Positions 1 through 9,080 of a stretch of 64,000 nt of DNA are shown in pieces. The translations under genes and the position numbers were made by a program. Source of the stretch: Blautia obeum ATCC 29174 (lineage in GTDB: Bacteria > Bacillota > Clostridia > Lachnospirales > Lachnospiraceae); the NCBI RefSeq assembly GCF_025147765.1, contig NZ_CP102265.1:532501-596500 (forward strand). Direction: 5' to 3'. The notes under the pieces were generated by a model that saw only the letters and a program-made list of their open reading frames with translations, was not told the origin of the DNA and made no database searches. Each line of letters starts with the position of its first letter. Within the stretch, counting starts at the first letter, position 1.

Positions 1-2297
<2,297 letters not shown>

Positions 2298-2375
2298 AAG
2301 AAAGCATGGTCATAATTGATTCGGTTGGTTGTCAACATGTATGTAGTTTTGAAGGTGTGATACACTTTCTAATAA

Positions 2376-2448
2376 TCCTCCTTAGCTCAGTCGGTAGAGC
2401 ATGCGGCTGTTAACCGCAGTGTCGTTGGTTCGAGTCCAACAGGGGGAG
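2376..2448 (+). tRNA. tRNA-Asn (GTT)
   Basis: Acceptor TCCTCCT (2376-2382) pairs with AGGGGGA (2441-2447). The anticodon loop CTGTTAA gives GTT. CCA is not encoded. It starts 78 bases after the 23S end, in the place where a 5S gene is often found. Confidence 0.96.
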
Positions 2449-2460
2449 TTTTTTATACCT

Positions 2461-2532
2461 GGCTCCATGGTCAAGCGGTTAAGACACCGCCCTTTCACGG
2501 CGGTAACAGGGGTTCAAATCCCCTTGGAGTCA
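2461..2532 (+). tRNA. tRNA-Glu (TTC)
   Basis: Acceptor GGCTCCA pairs with TGGAGTC (2525-2531). The anticodon arm CCGCC-CTTTCAC-GGCGG reads TTC. CCA is not encoded. Confidence 0.96.
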
Positions 2533-2609
2533 TTAAAAAATAAAAAATGTGATTTTTGGTATGGCTTGATTACGACATTTGGTGTATAATACATCTAAGT
2601 TAGTTATAT

Positions 2610-2682
2610 GCCGATGTGGCTCAATTGGCAGAGCAGCTGATTTGTAATCAGCAGGTTATCGGTTCGAGTCCGATCATCGGCT
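2610..2682 (+). tRNA. tRNA-Thr (TGT)
   Basis: Acceptor GCCGATG pairs with CATCGGC (2675-2681). The anticodon loop TTTGTAA reads TGT. A TATAAT at 2585-2590, 20 bases upstream, may be an internal promoter of the array, but no good -35 box is seen. Confidence 0.96.
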
Positions 2683-2686
2683 TTTT

Positions 2687-2760
2687 GGACCTTTAGCTCA
2701 GTTGGTTAGAGCAACCGGCTCATAACCGGTCGGTCCTGGGTTCGAGTCCCCGAAGGTCCA
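2687..2760 (+). tRNA. tRNA-Met (CAT)
   Basis: Acceptor GGACCTT pairs with AAGGTCC. The anticodon loop CTCATAA reads CAT. The first acceptor pair G-C is Watson-Crick, which favours elongator over initiator tRNA; a modified-CAT tRNA-Ile cannot be excluded by eye. Confidence 0.93.
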
Positions 2761-2774
2761 TTTCATTATTTTTT

Positions 2775-2848
2775 GGCCCAGTGGCTCAGTTGGTTAGAGT
2801 GCCGCCCTGTCACGGCGGAGGTCGTGAGTTCGAGTCTCATCTGGGTCG
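2775..2848 (+). tRNA. tRNA-Asp (GTC)
   Basis: Acceptor GGCCCAG pairs with CTGGGTC (2841-2847). The anticodon arm CCGCC-CTGTCAC-GGCGG reads GTC. Confidence 0.96.
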
Positions 2849-2853
2849 TTTAT

Positions 2854-2926
2854 GGGGTCTTAGCTCAGCTGGGAGAGCATCTGCCTTACAAGCAGAGGGT
2901 CATAGGTTCGAGCCCTATAGGCCCCA
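2854..2926 (+). tRNA. tRNA-Val (TAC)
   Basis: Acceptor GGGGTCT pairs with AGGCCCC (2919-2925). The anticodon loop CTTACAA reads TAC. Confidence 0.96.
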
Positions 2927-2943
2927 TTTTTTCAATTTAATAT

Positions 2944-3029
2944 GCCGCAGTGGCGGAACTGGCAGACGCCCGGGACTTAAAATCCCGTGGGTAGTGATAC
3001 CCGTACCGGTTCGATTCCGGTCTGCGGCA
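2944..3029 (+). tRNA. tRNA-Leu (TAA), integration site of element 1
   Basis: Long class II tRNA: acceptor GCCGCAG pairs with CTGCGGC (3022-3028), anticodon arm CGGGA-CTTAAAA-TCCCG, and a variable arm GGGTAGTGATACCC. The last 23 bases (3007-3029) recur exactly at 7603-7625, which marks this tRNA as the attachment site of the element that follows. The gene stays intact after integration. Confidence 0.96.
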
Positions 3030-3039
3030 TTAGTTAAAA

Positions 3040-3079
3040 ATGGGAGAAACGTTGAATTTACAGCGTTTCTCTTATTTTT
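3040..3079 (+). terminator. Terminator after the tRNA array
   Basis: GAGAAACG, a short loop, then CGTTTCTC followed by TTATTTTTTT. It lies just inside element 1, so after integration the element supplies the terminator of the tRNA operon. It also lies downstream of the converging integrase gene. Confidence 0.75.
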
Positions 3080-3112
3080 TTGTTTTAAAATGTTTGAACA
3101 CCTTTGAACACT

Positions 3113-4369
3113 TTATGATGAAATACCAAGATTCTGAAAAGCAAGCCTGTCATTCTTCCGCTTATTGACATTCCGCAAGTAATGCAATGTTGTAGCTGTC
3201 TCACTATGTCCCATTAAATAACTAAGGGTTGTAAGATTATTTCCGTCAAAAGCTGTTGAAGCATTGTAAAAGCGGATTTTATGACTGGAATGATAAGGAA
3301 CACCGGCTTCTTTGCAATATTTCTTCAAACGGCGATTAAAGCTGTCTGTTGTCATAATCTCGCCGTTGGGTTCAAAGACATATATTCCATTTGGATTTAA
3401 TTCCTTTGCTTTGTGAAGAATTTTAAGTGCTTCGTCTGTAAGGAACTGTTTACGGAATCCATGAGAAGTATTTCCTTTCATTTGATTTACTACTTTTACT
3501 TTTCGGCTTGAGAATGTTAAATCATCATTCAATGTACGTTCACAGGTCGCCTGTCTGTGAAAATATACAAGCCTGTTATTGTAGTCAATATCTTCCCAAC
3601 GGATAGCTTTTGTTTCTCCAACACGGATAAACAGATAGAAAGATAACTGTATTGCAAGAGAATATGGCTCTATGATACACCGAAGATAATTTAATAACTT
3701 ATGCGTATCATCACGGGAAAATACATTGTCACTTTGTACTTCTACTGGCTTATAGGTAAACTGTTTGAAATTCACATCAGAGACAGGATTATGTGATATA
3801 ATTTCTTCTTCGATCGCATAACTCATTATTCCATTCAAAACAGAACGGGCATTACTGACTCGCTTGTGCGTGAACTGTCGGTCTTTTGTAGCTTCTCTGA
3901 AAAAGCGGATAAGCGTGATTGGTTTGATTTCGCCTATCTTCATTTTAACAAGTTCTGTATCTTTGAAAAATCTATTCCATTCAGATACATATTCTTGAAT
4001 TGTTTTTGCTTTTACGGAAGTATAATCTCTTTTATACAAAAGCCATTCAGCATATAATTCTTCTAGTGTGACATTCTGACGGTTTTCAGCTTTCTGCTTT
4101 TCGATATAAAATCTGATGATTTCTTTTTCAAGGTTCTCTTTACTCTTCCTCTTAACAGGACGGCGTTTGTTAGGTTTGGTTTCATCGGGTAAATAAGTAC
4201 GCCAGCTTTTTTCTGATTCCGAGTAATAAATTTCATATTTGTGATTCTTCAAGATTTTTTTATTTGCCATAATTTTAAAATCTTTGAAGACTTCATCTGT
4301 GGTCATGTTAGCACAGGTGGCTAACGTATTCAATAATGTTATATCTGAAAACGTAACGGGATTATCCAT
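3113..4369 (-). CDS. int: Tyrosine-type site-specific integrase of element 1
   Basis: Catalyses integration and excision between tRNA-Leu and the element. An N-terminal arm-binding part (about residues 35-95, an AP2-like fold by analogy with Tn916-type integrases) precedes a SAM-like core-binding domain (about 100-210) and a catalytic domain with Arg249 in LFIRVGETKAI, an H-x-x-R box (SHKIRF) and GHSETATTLHYL carrying the last His and the nucleophilic Tyr. At 418 residues it is full length. It lies next to the tRNA and reads toward it; its 5' end overlaps the rep stop codon by 8 bases, implying co-transcription. No separate excisionase is recognisable. Confidence 0.93.
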   Translation of the reverse strand: MDNPVTFSDITLLNTLATCANMTTDEVFKDFKIMANKKILKNHKYEIYYSESEKSWRTYLPDETKPNKRRPVKRKSKENLEKEIIRFYIEKQKAENRQNVTLEELYAEWLLYKRDYTSVKAKTIQEYVSEWNRFFKDTELVKMKIGEIKPITLIRFFREATKDRQFTHKRVSNARSVLNGIMSYAIEEEIISHNPVSDVNFKQFTYKPVEVQSDNVFSRDDTHKLLNYLRCIIEPYSLAIQLSFYLFIRVGETKAIRWEDIDYNNRLVYFHRQATCERTLNDDLTFSSRKVKVVNQMKGNTSHGFRKQFLTDEALKILHKAKELNPNGIYVFEPNGEIMTTDSFNRRLKKYCKEAGVPYHSSHKIRFYNASTAFDGNNLTTLSYLMGHSETATTLHYLRNVNKRKNDRLAFQNLGISS

Positions 4370-5216
4370 AAGATTCCCCCTTTACGCAAGGATTTTCTTT
4401 TTTTATTTTGATGTAGATAACACTGCTGTCCTTTAAGCATGAACCAGTAGATAAGAAAGCGTTGGTATCGTAAATTTGCCTTGTGTATTCTTTCTGAAAG
4501 ACGATATTTTCTTTTTGTAAGTCATGTAAAATGTCTTCGGTCAGCATGACTTTTGTTTCGTGTGGAACTTTCAGATTTTGAGATTTAAAAAAGGCTTTTT
4601 TCTTATGTTCTTTCAAATCAAGGTCTTTTCCAAAATACTTGCTAAGATAACGACCTCTGTTTTCTTTGCTGTCTACATCAATGCGATTGATTTTAATAAA
4701 TCCATGTGACCATAAATTCTGTAATTTTTCTTTTGCTATATACAGAAAATCAAAGAAAATAACATGATAATGGATTGCTCCACGCTTCTGTTTCTCCCAC
4801 GTTGCAAGGTATTTTAATAACTGGGTTTTGGTATGGTACAAATAATAATTTAATCGCTGGATAAAATACTTAAATTCTCGGTTAGTTATCAGGATTTCCT
4901 GAATGTTTTCTTTAAATGTCAGCGTTACAAATTTTGTTTTGTTATCAAAGTTGCAGTCAACAATACGGGCAATATCCCAACGAGCCTGTTCGTAATGCTT
5001 CTGCTTGCGTTTTAAACTGTCATATTGCTTATGAGCTGACATTTCATCAAATTTTTTTCGGTTACTTGTGTCTGTTAAATCTGCCTTTTCTTTCGAGTGA
5101 ATAAAAATAGGGTTTTCGTAAATATATACTTCTTTTGTAGTAGGAGTTTCAATGATTTTCGTATTGTATGCAAAACACTCTTTTGTTTTGCTCACGAATC
5201 TCACCTCATATCCCAA
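4362..5216 (-). CDS. Rolling-circle replication initiator (HUH endonuclease)
   Basis: This 284-residue protein should nick and religate DNA at the element's origin. His149-Tyr-His151 within RGAIHYHVIFF is the metal-binding HUH motif, and RYLSKYFGKDL (about 189-199) is a Y-motif with candidate catalytic tyrosines 190 and 194, as in Rep proteins of small phages and Firmicute rolling-circle elements. An earlier LTF-containing segment (about 99-102) would be the first Rep motif. The C-terminal third is not recognised. It sits directly before int in the same operon; a hairpin immediately upstream (5278-5325) is a candidate origin. Confidence 0.82.
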   Translation of the reverse strand: MGYEVRFVSKTKECFAYNTKIIETPTTKEVYIYENPIFIHSKEKADLTDTSNRKKFDEMSAHKQYDSLKRKQKHYEQARWDIARIVDCNFDNKTKFVTLTFKENIQEILITNREFKYFIQRLNYYLYHTKTQLLKYLATWEKQKRGAIHYHVIFFDFLYIAKEKLQNLWSHGFIKINRIDVDSKENRGRYLSKYFGKDLDLKEHKKKAFFKSQNLKVPHETKVMLTEDILHDLQKENIVFQKEYTRQIYDTNAFLSTGSCLKDSSVIYIKIKKENPCVKGESYG

Positions 5217-5277
5217 TTTTTGTAATGAATGTTCCGATTGTTTTCGGAAGATGTTGTTTTATATATCAAGTATAGAG

Positions 5278-5325
5278 GTCAGCCAGTTCAGCACCTATGA
5301 CGTTGTCCGGCACTGACTGGCTGAC
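5278..5325. other. Hairpin upstream of rep, candidate double-strand origin or leader structure
   Basis: GTCAGCCAG(T)TCAG pairs with CTGACTGGCTGAC (13 pairs, one bulge) around a loop holding ACGTTGTCCGG. It lies between the 106-residue gene and rep. A second small hairpin TTCCGA/TCGGAA (near 5231-5248) follows toward rep. Origins of rolling-circle elements are often such hairpins beside rep, but no known nick sequence is recognised here. Confidence 0.4.
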
Positions 5326-5337
5326 ATAGTAGGGAAA

Positions 5338-5658
5338 TTATTTCATTCCCACTTTTCTGATATTGGAAGCTTCTGCTTTGACAGAAAGACGTCCATTATA
5401 GAGACTAGCCCAAGTATGTAATCCATCAAATGAGACTGGAATCTGCCCTTTTTGTTCAAGTTCTTCGTTGGTAACAATCGCTGTGTTAGCTTTAATGCCT
5501 ACTTTGACTTTTTCAAACTTTAATTTTGGAAGAAGAACTGTATAGTAGAATCCTAATTTTTCTTTTGTAGAAAAGTCTACCCAGTCAGAAACTTCTACTA
5601 ACTGAAATTCCTCTTGCAGTTTGTCTGGATTTAAAATAAAGTCATTTCCTCTAATCAT
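5338..5658 (-). CDS. Unrecognised 106-residue protein upstream of rep
   Basis: First gene of the leftward operon (this gene, rep, int), with an excellent AAGGAGG site before its ATG. It has no signal peptide or membrane segment; the middle (about residues 33-55) alternates hydrophobic and charged residues as beta strands do, ending in a basic patch. Small single-strand DNA-binding or control proteins often precede rep in rolling-circle elements, and a small beta-rich protein also follows rep in element A. A role in replication is therefore guessed from position only; no family is recognised. Confidence 0.7.
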   Translation of the reverse strand: MIRGNDFILNPDKLQEEFQLVEVSDWVDFSTKEKLGFYYTVLLPKLKFEKVKVGIKANTAIVTNEELEQKGQIPVSFDGLHTWASLYNGRLSVKAEASNIRKVGMK

Positions 5659-5676
5659 CGTTTCACCTCCTTATAG

Positions 5677-5795
5677 ATATCTGATTATCAGATATTAAGA
5701 TAATCTTATGATAAAACAAGCATTGCAGAATGTCAATAGAAAATATCTGAATATCCGATAAAAAGATTGACAGAGAAAATTTGATGAAATATAAT
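5677..5795. promoter_or_regulatory. CI-type operators and repressor promoter of element 1
   Basis: ATATCTGAT-T-ATCAGATAT (5677-5695) is a perfect 9-1-9 palindrome, and ATATCTGAATATCCGATA (5743-5760) is a related imperfect copy. They lie between the leftward replication/integration operon and the rightward repressor gene. A consensus promoter TTGACA (5767-5772), 17-bp spacer, TATAAT (5790-5795) drives the repressor. The layout suggests the repressor at 5818 silences the rep/int operon. Confidence 0.8.
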
Positions 5796-5817
5796 GTGCT
5801 TATAAAGGAGGTTTGCT

Positions 5818-6234
5818 ATGAATAAAATAAAAGAATTGCGGAAAGAAAAGAATATAACCGTTGCGGAACTTGCAAAAGAATTAGGCATTTCACAAAGTAT
5901 GCTTACGAACTATGAAAATGGAAACGGAACACCGAGAGATGAATCTATATGGGAAAAATTATCACAGATATTCGGCGTGAGTAAAAGCCACGTTATGGGA
6001 TTAACTACGGATATTGAAACAGCAAATAAGACAAAACAGTTGAAAGTGGTTGTGGATACATCTCAGCCGATCTCAATACAACCGAAGAATCAGACAGACC
6101 TTGATGTATTGATAAAACTGGATTTGATAGACAGTGAAGACATGGAAGAAGTGTCAGAATTTCTTGATAAACTGTTGGCACAGGAGAAATATGAGGGACG
6201 GAGAGAATCAAACGTTAAATATGTCGTTGAGTAG
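5818..6234 (+). CDS. XRE/CI-like repressor of element 1
   Basis: This 138-residue protein starts with a helix-turn-helix of the Cro/CI type (about residues 2-58; the IKELRKEKNITVAELAKELG segment and the following SQSMLTNYENG recognition helix). The C-terminal 80 residues are acidic and lack a recognisable LexA-like Ser-Lys protease centre, so cleavage-induced derepression is not evident. The AAAGGAGG site gives a clear start. It is transcribed away from the replication/integration operon across two palindromic operators and is the likely master repressor of the element. Confidence 0.88.
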   Translation: MNKIKELRKEKNITVAELAKELGISQSMLTNYENGNGTPRDESIWEKLSQIFGVSKSHVMGLTTDIETANKTKQLKVVVDTSQPISIQPKNQTDLDVLIKLDLIDSEDMEEVSEFLDKLLAQEKYEGRRESNVKYVVE

Positions 6235-6257
6235 AAAATGCTTCTCAGCCGACCACT

Positions 6258-6302
6258 TGCCCAGTCGACCCGCCGCCCTGTTAGGAACCGTCGCACTGGG
6301 CA
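6258..6302. other. GC-rich inverted repeat after the repressor gene
   Basis: TGCCCAGTCGAC pairs with GTCG-c-ACTGGGCA (12 pairs, one bulged C) around a 20-base GC-rich loop. It is strikingly GC-rich for this AT-rich element and is not followed by a T-run. Candidate roles are a single-strand origin, an oriT/dso or a structured RNA. Confidence 0.5.
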
Positions 6303-6392
6303 TCCTTGCGGAACGTTAGTTTGCGAAAATACGAACAAAAGAATATAAGGAGAGGGAATAGCCGATACTACTTCAAAAGCAGTAATAGAGTG

Positions 6393-6716
6393 CTATTCTT
6401 TTTTATTATATTCAATGGTTGTAGTTCGGAATGGTTTGCTATTATTGTGCAAGTAATAAGTTGGATAATAGAGCTTGATTTCCAAGGTGGTAGGCGTACC
6501 ATTGATTTTGTTATGTTCATTTTCAATGTCTTTGATTAATCCATCAATTTTCCAACATTTGTAAACAATTACAGTCAATTCAGTATCTCTGGTATCTGCA
6601 CTGCTAAAGGATATGCTGTTAGTAATATGATAGTCCGGCAGTCTGAGATAATTATAGAGAACGGTCAGTAAACAGAGCATTGTGATTGTTGCTATGATTT
6701 TCTTTTTCATGTACAT
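6393..6716 (-). CDS. Small membrane-anchored protein paired with an XRE regulator
   Basis: This 107-residue protein has one hydrophobic segment at residues 6-23, preceded by MYMKKK (positive inside), then a soluble, probably exported domain with several predicted beta strands and a Trp near residue 55. No lipobox is seen. It is transcribed divergently from the XRE gene at 6813 with palindromic operators between them. Element A holds the same arrangement (38267 and 38577), and the two membrane proteins show weak similarity across anchor and exported part. Function unknown. Confidence 0.7.
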   Translation of the reverse strand: MYMKKKIIATITMLCLLTVLYNYLRLPDYHITNSISFSSADTRDTELTVIVYKCWKIDGLIKDIENEHNKINGTPTTLEIKLYYPTYYLHNNSKPFRTTTIEYNKKE

Positions 6717-6759
6717 ACCTCTTTTGTGTTATTAACAAGGGACTGACTGTATAGTACCT

Positions 6760-6810
6760 CACTATATAGTGAATTACTACATAAAGATTTAATAAATATA
6801 CTTTATGTAG
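6760..6810. promoter_or_regulatory. Operators between the membrane protein and XRE genes
   Basis: CACTATATAGTG (6760-6771) is a perfect 12-bp palindrome. CTACATAAAG (6777-6786) and CTTTATGTAG (6801-6810) are a perfect 10-bp inverted repeat just upstream of the XRE start. This fits autoregulation of the divergent pair. Confidence 0.65.
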
Positions 6811-6812
6811 AG

Positions 6813-7037
6813 GTGCGGAACATGAATTATGGACATTTAGAATTAAGAATAGAAGAACTGTTACAAGAAAAAGGTATCAGTAAGAATATGATTTGTAAGG
6901 AACTCGATATCCCAAGGTCAAATTTCAATAGATATTGCAGAAATGAATTTCAAAGACTGGACGCAAATTTAATCTGTAAACTATGCAACTATTTTGAATG
7001 TGAAATTGGTGAGTTAATTCGATATGTAAAAGAATAA
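6813..7037 (+). CDS. Small XRE-family (HTH_26-like) regulator
   Basis: The protein is 74 residues and almost entirely one Cro/CI-type helix-turn-helix domain (LEELLQEKGISKN-type first helices, then IPRSNFNRYCR as recognition helix). The annotated Met1-Arg-Asn-Met4 leaves the choice of ATG open; the second ATG (6822) gives a 71-residue form. It ends at a terminator. It resembles the 67-residue protein at 38267 in element A, likewise divergent from a small membrane protein. Confidence 0.8.
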   Translation: MRNMNYGHLELRIEELLQEKGISKNMICKELDIPRSNFNRYCRNEFQRLDANLICKLCNYFECEIGELIRYVKE

Positions 7038-7048
7038 AGTGATAAATG

Positions 7049-7084
7049 GGTATGCGGAAATAAAAAATATTCGCATACCTTTTT
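7049..7084 (+). terminator. Terminator after the XRE gene
   Basis: GGTATGCGGAA pairs with TTCGCATACC around an A-rich loop, followed by TTTTT. Confidence 0.85.
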
Positions 7085-7086
7085 AA

Positions 7087-7115
7087 TTGAATATTTTATA
7101 AAATGGAATTATACT
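7087..7115 (+). promoter_or_regulatory. Promoter of the DUF3784 gene
   Basis: TTGAAT (7087-7092), 17-bp spacer, TATACT (7110-7115), shortly before the 7164 gene and right after a terminator. Confidence 0.7.
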
Positions 7116-7163
7116 GTGTATAACATGAAACAGACAAATCGGTATTTAAGGAGGTGCTTATAA

Positions 7164-7496
7164 ATGAAATTAGTAGATTTAGCAACAGGTCCTGATTGGA
7201 TAGTGTGGATTGTCTTTGTGATATTTGCTGTATTTTCTATTATTTTACTTTCTGGACACGGGAGTTGGTTTATTTCCGGATATAATACGGCTTCAAAAGA
7301 AGAAAAGGAAAAATATGATGAAAAGAAGTTATGCAGAACAATAGGAATTGGAATGTCTATTATAGCAATTCTTGCATTGACAATGGGCTTGCTTGAAAAT
7401 ATTTTGCCTGCATTTTTTGTATATATTGCATTGGGGATTATTTTGGTTGATGTCGTAGTAATTATCATTTTAGGAAATACACTATGCAGAAAGTAA
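7164..7496 (+). CDS. DUF3784-family small membrane protein
   Basis: This 110-residue protein has three hydrophobic helices (about residues 11-30, 61-79, 82-104). Between the first and second lies the family-typical SGHGSWFISGYNTASKEEKE segment with a charged cytoplasmic stretch. DUF3784 proteins are common Firmicute cargo of unknown role. It has its own promoter and a clear AAGGAGG site and is the last gene before the right end of element 1. Confidence 0.85.
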   Translation: MKLVDLATGPDWIVWIVFVIFAVFSIILLSGHGSWFISGYNTASKEEKEKYDEKKLCRTIGIGMSIIAILALTMGLLENILPAFFVYIALGIILVDVVVIIILGNTLCRK

Positions 7497-7523
7497 CAAC
7501 TTTTTAGTTTGTATGCGACAAAC

Positions 7524-7625
7524 GTTTGAACACTTTTTGAACACCGCAACCGTGATGAAGTCCTCAAAGCCCCTTTCTATCAGTATTTGTGATTGCTTAA
7601 AACGGTTCGATTCCGGTCTGCGGCA
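7524..7625. repeat. Right end of element 1 (arm repeats, conserved motif, core)
   Basis: It contains the paired arm repeats TTTGAACAC (7524-7545), the CCCCTTTCTAT motif (7570-7580) also found in elements A and B, and the 23-bp core copy (7603-7625) matching tRNA-Leu. Confidence 0.85.
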
Positions 7626-7632
7626 CGATTAG

Positions 7633-7673
7633 AAAGTCTCAAACTCTTGTTTTTGCAGGGTTTGGGACTTTTT
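7633..7673 (+). terminator. Original terminator of the tRNA operon
   Basis: AAAGTC-T-CAAAC pairs with GTTT-G-GGACTTT and is followed by TTTG. It lies just beyond the right core, where the trailer of tRNA-Leu would have been before integration. Confidence 0.8.
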
Positions 7674-7744
7674 GTTTTGGTAAAAATGTGAAAAATGTGA
7701 GAATTTAAGAATGATAATTTGTTAACAACTTCAGACTTTTTTTC

Positions 7745-7773
7745 TTGTATTCCGTAATATTTTGCTATATACT
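7745..7773 (+). promoter_or_regulatory. Promoter of the dehydratase operon
   Basis: TTGTAT (7745-7750), 17-bp spacer, TATACT (7768-7773), 36 bp before the TTG start at 7809. Confidence 0.6.
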
Positions 7774-7808
7774 GTGATGAAAGACATCGAAAGGCGGTCA
7801 GACCAAAA

Positions 7809-9080
7809 TTGGACGTAATAAAGACATTTGGAAATTATGTGGAAAAATGGTGTGAGGGACACCCGGAAAGAGCACGTTGGCTTCTGAAAACAGGCTGGGA
7901 GGCAGAAAACCTGAAATTTACCGTGGCACCATCGAAGCGAATGAATCCATCAGATCAATATCTTGCAAAGTTAATGATGAATGTCATGCTGCAGCCATTA
8001 AAACATCCGGAAAGTTCTGTTTTGGTAAGTGTATTCACTCCATGTGAGCTGATACAGGAGGCAGGATTATATCCATATAATGTGGAAAGCTTTTCTTGTT
8101 ATCTGACTGCATCTCAGGCAGAGCGTGCATTTCTTCAGAATGCAGAAGACTCAGGGCTTTCAGAGACTCTCTGCAGTTATCACAAAACGTTTATTGGAGC
8201 AGCAGAGAAAGGGCTTCTGCCAAAACCGAAATGCATTGTATATACGAACCTTGCATGCGATGCAAATCTTCTTACTTTTCACAGATTGGCAGAATTTTAT
8301 CATGTGCCGGTCTTTTCGATTGATGTGCCATCCAGACAGACAGCGTCAAATGTAGCTTATGTAGCGGCACAGCTGAGGGCTTTAAAGAGATTTCTTGAAC
8401 AAACGACAGGTAGATTAATTGATGAAGATCTGCTGGCTGAGAGAGTTGCGAGAGGTCGGGAAACACTGGAAGAATTCGAAAAATTTCAAAGTGCAAGGGC
8501 AGATCGTTTTATTCCTTCTGATTTGGTATCGCCACTGTATAGTGGGATGACCAATAACATCCTTCTTGGTACGGAAGAAGAAAAGTTATATACAGAGAAA
8601 TTACTTAAAGATATAAAGAATGCACCGCCTAAAAAAGGAAAACACATTTACTGGATGCATACCATTCCATTTTGGTCTGATGCAGTGAAAGAAGCGCTCC
8701 TTCTGAATGACAGTGCACAGATCGTAGGGTGTGAACTGTCTCAGGTTGCGGATCTGTCCGTTCATTCTGAAGACCCATACGAAGAAATGGCGATGCGACT
8801 GGTATATCATGCGCTTAATGGACCAATCTCACGTCGAATTGAGGCAGGTATCCATCATGCGAAACAGGCAGGCGCAGATGGTGCAGTCTGGTTTAATCAC
8901 TGGGGTTGCAAACATACCCTTGGCGGTTCAAGAATTGCCAAAAAGCGATTTGAGGAAGCTGGTATACCTATGCTGATCCTGGATGGGGATGGTTGTGACC
9001 GTAGTCATGGAGGAGAAGGCCAGACATCGACCAGATTGGGAGCCTTCCTGGAAATGCTGGGGGATTTTGATCATGAGTAA
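7809..9080 (+). CDS. 2-hydroxyacyl-CoA dehydratase-family subunit (HgdB/YjiM-like)
   Basis: This 423-residue member of the 2-hydroxyglutaryl-CoA dehydratase D-component family should form an iron-sulfur subunit of a reductively activated acyl-CoA dehydratase or a related reductase. Cys residues that could bind the cluster occur in FTPCEL (about 79), FSCYL and NHWGCKHT (about 364), and the family-typical DGDGCD...GQTSTR ending is present. The start is TTG at 7809 after an AAAGGCGG-like site. It overlaps the next gene by 8 bases. The substrate cannot be deduced. Confidence 0.85.
   Translation: MDVIKTFGNYVEKWCEGHPERARWLLKTGWEAENLKFTVAPSKRMNPSDQYLAKLMMNVMLQPLKHPESSVLVSVFTPCELIQEAGLYPYNVESFSCYLTASQAERAFLQNAEDSGLSETLCSYHKTFIGAAEKGLLPKPKCIVYTNLACDANLLTFHRLAEFYHVPVFSIDVPSRQTASNVAYVAAQLRALKRFLEQTTGRLIDEDLLAERVARGRETLEEFEKFQSARADRFIPSDLVSPLYSGMTNNILLGTEEEKLYTEKLLKDIKNAPPKKGKHIYWMHTIPFWSDAVKEALLLNDSAQIVGCELSQVADLSVHSEDPYEEMAMRLVYHALNGPISRRIEAGIHHAKQAGADGAVWFNHWGCKHTLGGSRIAKKRFEEAGIPMLILDGDGCDRSHGGEGQTSTRLGAFLEMLGDFDHE

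Larger units (their letters stand above)
3007..7625. mobile_element. Element 1: small integrative element in tRNA-Leu
   Basis: It is bounded by a perfect 23-bp direct repeat (3007-3029 and 7603-7625) equal to the 3' end of tRNA-Leu. Just inside each core lie paired direct repeats of TTTGAACAC (3091-3114 and 7524-7545), the expected layout of integrase arm sites. Contents: tyrosine integrase, HUH Rep, a 106-residue protein, a divergent CI-like repressor, a small membrane protein with a divergent XRE protein, and a DUF3784 protein. There are no conjugation, relaxase or capsid genes, so it resembles an integrated rolling-circle plasmid or phage satellite. Confidence 0.9.
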
